DNA of 64,000 nucleotides, from NCBI RefSeq assembly GCF_038396675.1, contig NC_088926.1, positions 4,491,001 through 4,555,000 of the forward strand, given 5' to 3'. This DNA is from Hydra vulgaris. Lineage: Eukaryota > Cnidaria > Hydrozoa > Anthoathecata > Hydridae. The notes under the pieces are model-generated. The model saw only the letters and a list, made by a program, of their open reading frames with translations. It searched no databases and was not told where the DNA came from. Shown in pieces: positions 48,256 through 59,400 of this stretch. Position 1 is the first letter of the stretch. The number at the start of each line of letters is the position of its first letter. Position numbers and translations under genes: made by a program.

Positions 48256-48970
48256 ATAATTATATCATCTATCTTGGCCTCAATTAATTGATCATGTCTA
48301 TAAACTCTTGATTTTAGGAAGTTTTAACTGATACATTTGCACTGAAGAAAAATTTTGTTATTTTTATATTAATTTTTTTTTTCTGTTACATATTAGTTGA
48401 TATTGTGTAAGATGACATCAACCTTCTTACAATGTGTTATCAAACTTATAGCACTAACAGATGCCGAAGTAAAAACTCAAATTTTCTTTTAACAGTATTA
48501 ATAGTTGCTAAGCATGGCAACAGTCACAAGAAACCTTTATACTGTTTTCAACTTCTGAACATCCTCCTATTTTCCAGCCTTCATTCTTGAACTTCTCATT
48601 GGCATTTTTAATTATAAAAAAATATTATTTTCAAATCTAAAATGAATCAATACATACAGGTTTAAAATAAAATTTTCTTTAAAGTTAATGTAGAAAATTA
48701 TAATTCTTTTCAAAATATTAAATTATATATTATTAAACAAACAAAAAAAAAGTTTTAACAGATATAAGATAAAAATCTACCCAAAAAAAACCAATGAGCT
48801 GGGTTTTTTTTTAAAAAAAAATGTGTTTTTGCCAACCCTTTTCAGTGCTAATAAACTTAAAAATTAAAGTTTTGTATTAGTTTTATTATTTTTAAATTAT
48901 TTTCAATATAAAGCATTATTTTGAGACATTTTTGGAGTTTCTTTTTTGTTTATTTACTGGTTTGACAACT
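48256..48970. other. Non-coding upstream region
   Basis: No exon recognised. Contains many T runs. Confidence 0.4.
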
Positions 48971-48972
48971 TT

Positions 48973-49107
<135 letters not shown>

Positions 49108-49161
49108 TCATAGCATATTTTATAATATGTCAAAGCAATAACATTTAGATTATATGAAGAA

Positions 49162-49485
49162 ATGCTTTGGAATAGATTAATGTTGTTAAACCGGCTGAAA
49201 AAACTTGGAAGAATACAAGGTATCCGTAATGATAGTATTTTTACAAAGTATAAAGAACCTCCTAATGGATTTTTGTTTAATCGAAAACCATTAAAACCTG
49301 GAGAAAAAAGAAAACGAGAAACATGGGAACTGATATGGTATCCAGGATGGGCTATTATAATAATGACATATTTGATTGGGAGTTACTATCGCCCAGATGA
49401 TAATGTATTAGACTGGGCAACTAAAGAAGCAGAGAAGCGCATAGCTGAAATAGAAGAAAAGAGTCAAAATATTTCACGTGAATAA
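49162..49485 (+). CDS. NDUFB11: ESSS/NDUFB11-family complex I subunit
   Basis: A single frame of 107 codons. The first ~22 residues (MLWNRLMLLNRLKKLGRIQG) are basic and amphipathic, like a mitochondrial presequence. The family block follows: PPNGFLFNRKPLKPGEKRKR then ETWELIWYPGW, one membrane span (~60-76), then YRPDDNVLDWATKEAEKRIA as the intermembrane tail. The pattern GFLF-x-RKP, W-E-x-IWY, a single span, PD and W-A-x-x-EA is that of the ESSS family, an accessory subunit of the membrane arm of respiratory complex I. It is shorter than human NDUFB11 (153) because the N-terminal extension is lacking. An acceptor-like ACATTTAG lies 13 nt upstream of the ATG. AATAAA at 49520 is a likely polyadenylation signal. 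MON2 follows 860 bp downstream on the same strand. The family is well supported, but the exact vertebrate orthologue name is inferred. Confidence 0.77.
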   Translation: MLWNRLMLLNRLKKLGRIQGIRNDSIFTKYKEPPNGFLFNRKPLKPGEKRKRETWELIWYPGWAIIIMTYLIGSYYRPDDNVLDWATKEAEKRIAEIEEKSQNISRE

Positions 49486-50344
49486 GTTGTACAATTTTTT
49501 TTCTATAGATTTCAAAGAAAATAAAATCTTTTTATATTTTAATTTACAGAGTTCAACTAGGGATCAACCTCTGTAAATTCTCTGTTTGGCGTTAAATAGC
49601 ATGTAATACATTGGAGTCATTAAATATGATAAAATTCAAAAAGATATTATTTCTTTATATACAAAAGTAGTTGTTTTTTTGTGAGTTAACTTTACTTTTT
49701 CACAAATTTTATATAATCATTATTTTCCATACAAAAACAAAATTTAAAACATAACAAAAAGAATTCATTTATAAGAAAGTTTTTAAAATAATTCTTTTTT
49801 TAAATGTTTTTAATACAAATATTTATTTTTTCTTTGAGACCGTCAAATCATTGAGATTGTCAAATTTTGATTTATCCTAATTTATGATAAACTTGTAAAT
49901 AAAATTTTTATGCATTATTATTAAGGTTGTTTCCTTCTAAATGCTTCTCATACTTTGTCTAAATATTTTATTAAATGTTGTAAAAATGATATAAAAAAAT
50001 AATATTATTAGAAATTTAATAAACTCTTAACTTAAAATAAACAACATTTTGTCATAATATTTTGTTGAATGTTGTGATAATATTGCATAAACACTATGAT
50101 ATATTTTAAACCTTAAATATGTAATAAATATCTAATAAACATGTAATAGCATTTGGATTAAAATTAAAATGTTTCAATATTAACAATTATTACTTTTATT
50201 ATTTGTATACTTTTTACACTTTTTGTTATTTTATTATCATAAAAAGAAGTTGTTGTAAGATCATAACAAATGCATTAGATGGAGGTTTCTTCTTAGTATT
50301 CTTCTGAATGGTTTAATGTTTTAAAATATGAGAAGTTAAGCATC

Positions 50345-50446
50345 ATGAGCAATTCAGCTTCTGCAAAAAAGTTAGTTGAGGATCTACTCATTGACTTTAA
50401 AAACATACACGGAGAATGCCGAAAAAAGTATCCAAATATCAAAGAA
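50345..50446 (+). CDS. MON2: MON2 exon 1
   Basis: ATG to GAA, 34 codons, phase 0, donor GTAAGA. Confidence 0.92.
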
Positions 50447-53400
50447 GTAAGAATTTATTGTTATTGTTTTATTATTATGCTTAATGGTTACAATATATTA
50501 AATCATGATTCAAATTGTCTTTTTGAGCAGTTCGTGAAATTAAAATATAATAAGGTTCATTATAAATAAGACAAATCTGTTGAAAAGTCTTAAAATTTAT
50601 AATTTTATAATGGTCATGGGTAGTCAAAGTGTGAGTCTTTTAAGTCATTTTTAGCTTTAAATTAATTCTTGATTAATTTTGATTCTTATTTTTCCATTTT
50701 TGGACAGTACTGTACAGTACAGTACTGTCCAATACAGTACAGTACTGCCAGGACCATGGTATGGAATTCAACATTGAACTTGAAATAAAGAAAAATTTAC
50801 AGAGAAAGTTTCTTGTCCAAATAATGACCACTTCACTACCTGTATTTTGCCAATTTTGGCCCTAACCCTCAAATTGAGGACCAAAATAATGACAATATGT
50901 CCAGTAATCTAAAGACACTCATGGTTTATTTGGTATAAAAATTAAAATCTGGTTTCACTGTCAGAGAGAGAAAATTGAGTTCGAAGTAAATTTGAAGTAG
51001 TTTAAATAAAATGATGGGTAAATACCTATCTATGTTTCATTTAGTGATATTAATGTGATTTTTCATAGATTTTATATGTTCTTGTTAAAATAGACCATTT
51101 TAGGGGATTTTGTTCAAAATGTTTTGTTCCAATTTTTTTGAAAATTGATGCCAGCGCACGAAAAAGCGCTGACAGGATGGTCATTTTTAAGTTAGCCTGT
51201 GCAATTTAAAAAATTATTTTTTTTATGCTATTTAAATTAAAATAACAGTAGTGGAAACTATGCTTTACTTTAAATACTATATAAAATAATTTTAAAAAAA
51301 TTGCTAAAACAAAGCATTTTTTCATAAAAGTTGAACAAATTAACAAAAATATTTTGTTGCAAATTAAAACAAAACACCTTTATTTTTTTGGCAGGAGCTT
51401 TATTATGTGCTCGCCAAAGTTTTTGTGGGCATGTGAGAGAGCGCAAAAAGACTTAAGCGCCGAAGCGCTGGCTGAACGGAGAAGGCTGCTCCCCAAGGCT
51501 GAGAAGGTCGCTTCAGTCGAGGAGGCTATATTAAGTGAGGTTACAACCCTCTCTTAACTCATGACTCCAAAACACGAACCTTGACGAACAAGGCCGCTGT
51601 GCAGAGAAACAAGTTAAGTGAGGTACTACCAGGGACATGGTGGGGATCAAACTCGGTACCTATTGTTTATGAGGCAAGTGCTCTACCACTACACCACTAC
51701 CGTATATTTGAGGCTCAAATATACTAACAAGAAAGCAAAACTTTATACGCCATTTTTAGCAATGTCAGTTTACATCAAAATGATACAAATAGCATTACAA
51801 TTCTTAAAACTGCATAAGGACATAGAGTATTCAACAAGGTTTCAGTAGATAAAGGAATGGAACAATTATCTTTTTATTTGGCTATGGACACAAAATGACT
51901 ATAATAATAATATATAAGGTACGAAGATAAAATGTAAACATACGACCTTTTGGTTCTCGACTGACAAACTTTGTCATAATCTACAACATGTTACTCAAAG
52001 TTATTTTGGAATTTAATTTACTATATTCCACGGCAGTAAATACTGGTTCTAATAATTGAGTAATTAAAAATTTTACAGAAATTGTATTATTCTTGTAACT
52101 TTATGTTCTTAACCTACTTCTTAAGTATTTAGTTCTAGCAAACTCAAATTTTGATTATTTATTAGCATCACCTACTATCATTAGCTACTTGTTCATAAAT
52201 GAGTTGACTGGTAACTACCATAATCTAACTAAAGATTATGGTATGCTATACAGATCTGAATGTTATGTAAAAGATACAAGTCTTATCAAGACACAATGAA
52301 TTGTTTTTCTAATAAATTATGATAAATAATCTCATTATAAAACCATATTGTTGTTATTGTTATTGTTGTTATAAAATTAATTCGTTTGACAAATTATAAG
52401 ATAAAACTATAAAAACAAAGCATACAGTAAAATGTAATATTAAAAATGAAACAACTGCAAATCACAACAGTCTAATGGAATATAGCAGTGACCAAATATT
52501 TTTTTATTTAAAAAATTGCAACTACTAATTTAAATGTTGTTCAATAATTTCTTTAAATCTTAACTAATACTTTCTTTAAATCTTATTTAACATTTTCTTA
52601 TCAATCAAATATAACCATCAATTAAAAAACTAATCTATTGTTGATTGTTGATTCTCTCCTTCATGAAATCTGTAACTTGTCTGTCACATTTTTTTTATGC
52701 ACAGAAAGCAGACAGTTCTTCTGCAGTCTTTGTTTTTTTTCAAGTGTTTTTTGAAAGTTTGGCATTTTCCCTGTAATGGGGCACAAAAACTATTCAATAC
52801 TTTGCATTTGCCCTCACTAACTATTTGAAAAGGTTACAAAAGTTTGTAACCTCCAAATACTTAAACAAGTCTACTACTAATAAGAATTCATCATGACTTA
52901 CTTTTAGTTTAAAATGATTAAGTAAAAGCTTCCAAACTTCTTTTGAAAAGGCAATTAAATTTTTTATCAATTTACTCAATTAAAAAATTAGTATTGCAGT
53001 AAAATTTTAATGTATTGAGTTTTTTTAATTTTTTAAAATTGATTTTGCGAAAGTTACACCAAAAAGTCATTCAAAGTAATTTTAAGTAGTGATATGCCGG
53101 GTACCAGGTTCATACCTGGGGACCCAGTATTTCAGCTGCTTTACCGGGTACCCAGAATTGTCTATTTTGTTGCAGTACCCAGCACCGAGTATCTTAGAAA
53201 AAATTTTTAATAAAAATTAACCTTAAGTCCTGTAATTATTTGTTTAAGTGGTACTTTAAGTTGTGTTGAAATATTATTAACAGGGTTGCTTTTAGTTTAA
53301 ACTTCAGCCAATAAAATTCTTGATATAAATCTTAGTGTGTTATGGAGTCAATAACTACAAAGCCCTATTTACTCAATATAGATGTGTCTCACTTAAAGTA

Positions 53401-56400
53401 TTTTTAAAAATACATTTTTGCAAAAAAATCAGAATATATTGCAGAAAGAAAACTGATTTATAGGATATTTGAACAGCTTTTTTTTATTGTGTGAGAGAAT
53501 TTTTTCACTTGAGAATTTTTAGAAGTTGATAGAGTTAAATTTAATTTTAAAGCTCTTGATGTTTTTGGCATTAGCAATGTCAGGCGGCAAGTTATATCAA
53601 ATGTTACCAAACCTGAGGAAAGAATATTTATGGACATCGCGTTTACACATTAGTTTGTGTAATTTGAATTTGTGACCTCAATATGGACTCTGTGTCGGGT
53701 AACCAAATCAGACTCAGTATTTTCTGCTGGGTACCAGAATTGATGATGCAGCAAACTGGTTCTGGCACATCTCAAATTTTAAGTAGTGGTGGGTTTAAAA
53801 TGAAACCAATTTGCCAAACTTCAAATTACCATAGCTACCAATTTGCCAAACTTCACCATCAGGAACATCAAGGTAAGGAAGTCTAAAAATTTGCTTTGTT
53901 GTCAAAATCTTGTTTTCCTAAAGTAGGGAACTATTTAAGTTTTGGGAACTATTTAAGTTTTAGGAACTATTTGATTTGAGGAACTTTAAAGTATATACCA
54001 AAAGTACCTATTTTAAAAAGTCTTAATATAGTAAAAATTTATTTTACTCAGAACTGTAAAACTTGGTTGCCCTTATTTTTGTATCTTTATGACTTTGTTA
54101 AGCAAAAAATACAATTACAGGCACAAAAATTATCAAAGGCTAAAAGAATTAAGAAAAACTACAGTAAAAACGGTTCCTTTAGTTGCCTCTCTTTGAAGCC
54201 CCATAAATCAACCAAATATAAAGGTTATTTCTTTTTCTACCGAAAGCCCTTTAAATACTTTATGTCCTTATACAGTTTTAAAAGTTGTGATGCTATTTGT
54301 ATCATTTTGATAGAAACTGACAGTGCTAAAAATAGCGTATAAAGTTTTGCTTTCTAGTTGGTATGTTTGAGCCTTAAATAGGAACTAAACATTTTGAACA
54401 AAACCCCCAAAATAATTCTATTTTAACAAGAACATATAAAATCTATGAAAAATCACATTTATATCATGAAATGGAACATAGATAGGTATTTACCCATCAT
54501 TTTATTTAACTGTCATATTTTTTATGTTGAGAATGTTGCAGAGACCATCTAACTTCAAACTTAATTTTCTCCCTCAGACAGTGTAACCAAGTTTTTATTT
54601 TTATGCCAAGCAAACTGCGAGTGTCTCTAGATTACTGAACATATTGTCATTTTTTTGGTCATCAATTTCAGGGTTAGGGTTAAAATTGGCAAACTGTGTA
54701 CCACATATAGTTGCATACATTTAATTAGAGTAATTAATTAATAATTTATATTTATGTTATATTATATTTTAGATTTTATATACAACCTTTAGACTTTTAT
54801 TAAACATATCTAATAAATTTTTATTACTTTTTTACATTTTAAGTTGCTACATTTGTTTGTTCAATTATTTAGAGCTTTGATAGCGTAAAATAAATATTCT
54901 TTGCCAGTTGTCAAATTTTATGCATATAAATACCCATTTATGCATATAAATACTGTATTGGATACCAGACTGGGTTTTGTTTTCTTTATTGAAATTATTT
55001 TTTATAATTTTTTAATATGTTTGTTATCTATATTTTTAAGGCATTGGATATTGGAATTGTTCGCCTTCGTATGATGCTATCATCAAGTGATGACATCATA
55101 AGCTGTAAGGTTTTGTAATTTTTGTAAATATATAAATAATCTTATTTATAATACATACATTTGATGAATATATTATTTTATTTCTAATAAATACATACTA
55201 TAATTATATAATTGTAGTACAACTATACTTCTATAATTTTTGTACATATATAAGCAATAAAATAGCATTAGCTTTATTTTAAATGTCCAAGTTTTTTATA
55301 TTAGCTTTGTCAACAAGTTCTGAAGTGTTTACTGCAATATTTTTTGGTTTGGAATCAAAGTTTTCGAAGGTTTTACCCATTTGTTTAACAAGTGTTCAGC
55401 GTCTTGCTTTGGCTGCTGCTGTTGGAGAGGTAATTTTAATTTAATGATTTCTAATTTCTCTAGTCTATTATTTTGTTTTGTGGGATTCCACAAACTGAAC
55501 ATGTCATTTTATACTCACACTTTTACATACACAGTTGTCACTGTTACTTTAGAGTGGGTATATGGAATAGATTGAAAATGTCAGGTTCTTTAAAGGAAGT
55601 TGTAAAAAGTTTTAAAATAACTAAAATTAGATAAAATTAATAATTTTAAAATAAATAAAATTAGATTAGTAATAAATTAGATTCTTAAGGGGTAAGAATA
55701 ATTTTTTTTTCCTAGGTTTTAAAAATTTTATAAATCATTTAATCATAAGTTAAGATAAAGCATTAAAAAAAACTTGTAAATCAAAAAATTGCTGGGGATC
55801 ACTCGTACAAAGGATTTCCAAGTGCTGGAACAAGTTGTGTTCAGATCTTTAAAAATAAGTTTCTAGTTAATTATATTTTCCTAAACAAATTATTTATTGG
55901 CATAATAAGTGACGTCAATACAAAAAAGTTCTTTTATAACTTAAGTCATGTTTATAAATGTTGTTATATTTCTTACTTTCTCTAAGTTTGCAATCAAAAG
56001 TTAATTATTAAATCATTAAAATAACTGTTAAATCTGTTAATATTGTATAAATGATTGTCGAATTTATATATTTGTATCTTTGCAATAGATTAAAATATTA
56101 AAATTGAAATATTAGAATTGTATATTGGCAATAGATTGAAATATTAGAATTGTATATTGGCAATAGATTGAACAGTACCAAAAAATTAGTTCTATTTGAA
56201 ATAACTCAATCCTTCTAAATATTTATTCTGAAAATGGCAATATGTTCTGCAATTGTTTGCTTTAGTGCTAAATCGAAACAATCACCAAATGTTTTTTTTC
56301 AAAAATTACCAATAGATCCTATATGTTGAGCTGCATAGAAAACCACAATTGGAAGAGACCACTTGTCAAAAACAACTTTTCTTTATACATTACACTTCTA

Positions 56401-59400
56401 AGATTCTTGCTTTAAAAAATCGATTGGAATGTCAGAATGTATGGTGACATCAAAGGTAAAGAAAATAAACAAACTTGTCCCAAACTCTGTTCCTTCAATT
56501 TTAAAACTTTTAAAAAAATAACTTAAAGTATTTTTGAACAAAAAATTTTTTTTTTTGTTTAAAAATATATATTTAGGTAAATTGTAATGTTCAAATGAAA
56601 AGGGTCTTTACCACGCACTATATTGGTTAATATTATTGCGAACTACTATTGACAAAATTCTTGATGGTGAAGAAGACGAAAAAATTTGAATGCAGAAACC
56701 TTTAACTCTTTGTCTAAGGTGTAGTATTCTCATTGGTTGCTCAATAATTAAAAATATAGAAAATCAAAAATAGAAACTTTTAACTCTTTGTCTAAAGTGT
56801 AGTATTCTCATTGATTGCTCAATAATTAAAAATATAGAAAATCAAATCTCAACTTCTTTTAAAAATGACTTGTTTGAATAACTGTGAAGTGCAATGGAGA
56901 TCTCAGCCAACTATTAGGAAATTAAAAGATCTGGGTAATTTATTTTTAGCATTTTCTATTGCATTTGCTGAAATACCCTTTGCTAAATTTGAGCATTTTG
57001 CATACTTTGACAATTAAAAGTTTATTTCAGACACCACCAATATTATAACATTAAAAAGAACTACATCATGCCAGTTGTTAGACATAAGTGGAATTTAAGT
57101 GCTAAAATATGATTAAAATGCTTCTTAAATTAAAAACCAATTATATTTGTTGGTGATAACAAATGGATAGCCCTGGTCATATGCCCAGGTCACAGTGCTA
57201 AATATTTCACTTACACATGGATTTGGAATCAGGGCATGTCATCAACATAAAACTGATTTCTGTAATAGAAATACTGAATTCTAAGTGTATGGAATACGTT
57301 GGCTTTATGAGGTTGTATTCTAATTGTATGGGATAAGAAGGCATTATGAAGTTGCTGATAATATTACAAAGCAAAATATTAATAATTAATTTCATATCAA
57401 TTGACTGTTGATATGAAATTAATTATTAATTGTTAAAAGTTAATTTTTGATTTTAAAATATGAACCACCAATTCGATCTGTGGCAAGTGGCTATATCCAT
57501 TTGTAAAAAAATTAATAAAGTGTCAAAACGTCTGTGGGCAGCTAATCATTTGTGTGCAATTTATAGTCAACCATTTCTGATAAAGCTTTGAAACATCTAG
57601 GAAGCATTCCCAATTATTGTATCAATTTTTTTTTCTATTCTGTTCCATATCCAAATATATGTATGAAAGGGGAAGATTTAAGTATTTTATGAAATGTGAG
57701 GGTGAAACATATTTAGAGAAAGCCAACCTTCAACCATTTTCACATTGTCCTAATGTTGCTTTTCTTTCTCTTTTCTATAAATACTTGGGCGCTGCTCTAA
57801 AGATCTAGCGTGCTATCTACTAAAATTCATTTTTGTGTTATTCACACATTCAATTAAGTCTCATTCTTTTACTGTGACTGTTCCTAAGTCCTCCAAAAAT
57901 TTCTATTTGTTATTTTTTTCCTCAAACATCAGTTCTTCGGAATTTGCTCCTTTCTTCTCGTTTTCTTAATTCATATAATCAAGAAAACGAGTTTGTTAAC
58001 TGTTATCTTGCTTTATAAACTTCATCTTTTCTCTTCCATTAACTTCCAATTCTATTAGGGGTTGCTTGCAGTCTTGTTGGAAGTGAGGTTTAAAAAAAAA
58101 AAAAAATGCAATGGAATACCTTATTGAAGCAATTTTGAAGTATTATTGAAGCATAACCAATATAAAATTTGTAACTGTAAAAATTTAAAAAATCTCTTTG
58201 TAATGATGAAAAAATTAAAAAGGGCTGAAATAAAAGTAAAAATAAAGACTCAAAAATGTGTGATGTCGCCAACACAAAAAAGTTTGCACATTTAAAATTT
58301 TTGTCTTATTTAAATCTATATACTTAATGAAAATGTATTGTTTACCTTTTTTAAAGTATTATTTTATAAGTTTATGTTTATTTATCTCAGCCCTCGGAAT
58401 TAGGAAAAATGAGGTTGGCAATAAATTGCTGACCTCAAACTGTTAGCGGCCAGCATCAGGTAGGCAAAAAAAATTTGACACAAAAGGTTTACCATAAAAC
58501 ATAGAAACCAGGTTAGACATTTCAAGCAAACCTCTATCACTTTTAGGTCGGCATTGCCATATGCCAAGCGATTATTTATCTTAAACTTATGTTTCTCAAT
58601 ACAATCATTGATTTAAAAACTTTATTAAAGCTATTAATTTGAATTAATTATCTTAATCAATTCTAAATCATTTGTTTTGATAATGTGAATTTTGTTTATT
58701 TAATACATAAAGTAACTGGTAATCAACATTTTAATAGTTTGAATAAAGTCCAATTCAAAATAAAGTTTGCCAATGTTTTAAAATTTACCAAGTAGTTTAA
58801 TTAAATTAACATAGTTATCATAATTAACATAATTATCAATATTTTATTATAAAAATTTAACAAGTTCATCAAATATCCCTAATTTATACTATCGTTTATA
58901 AAAATTATTAATAAATACGTTATTTCTCATAGCAATTAGAGCAAAATTTTAAAAAATTTCACGTTGATTATATAAAAATGAATAAGATAAGAAAAATGTA
59001 GTAGTGTGACCAACGTTATCATTTTTATGCTTTTTTATTTTTTTGAATTTAGTGAAAAAAAAAATCCAAATAAATTTGATTTGGTAAATGAAAAAAAAAT
59101 ACTTTAATGTACTTAACAATATAACAAAGTAGAAAAATAGTATTTTCGTTTAGTTACAATTTTCATTTTGTCAAAAAATCTATAGTTGAACTGAAATGCC
59201 TAATATAGTGCAAGTGTTATTTTTTTTAAAAATTTTTATAAAATGGGAATAAAAAGGGAAATTTGTTTTATAAAAAGAGAATTTGATTCTGTAGACATTT
59301 AAAGAATCTCTGGTAAGCACATACATTTATTATTTGAACCAGGTATTTTAACAACAGAAAAAACTATGCAGATTCATGAAGTTAATATTAACCTTTTGAC

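Larger units (their letters stand above)
50846..54700. mobile_element. Long inverted repeat, ~290-bp arms, in MON2 intron 1
   Basis: The left arm 50846-51132 and right arm ~54374-54690 are inverted copies. Matching words include GATGGGTAAATACCTATCTA, TGTGATTTTTCATAGATTTT, AATGACAATATGT and the outer end TTGCCAATTTT plus CCCTAACCCT. I judge the arms to be roughly four-fifths identical. The 3.2 kb between contain SINE family B and non-coding DNA, including GGGTACC-rich words (53098-53160, 53730). It may be one element with long termini or two oppositely placed short elements. Confidence 0.8.

Noticed and set aside
51600..51705. tRNA gene on the minus strand
   Set aside because: A- and B-box-like words are present, but stems do not pair properly and the part is repeated at 62040-62190 as a SINE head.
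53683..54342. Plus-strand frames of 67 and 91 codons within MON2 intron 1
   Set aside because: Low complexity, no motif, within a repeat-rich part. The second overlaps the approach to the right arm of the long inverted repeat.
57617..57808. Plus-strand frame of 63 codons
   Set aside because: Composition typical of A+T-rich non-coding DNA. Phases do not join with MON2 exons 3 and 4, which already fit each other.
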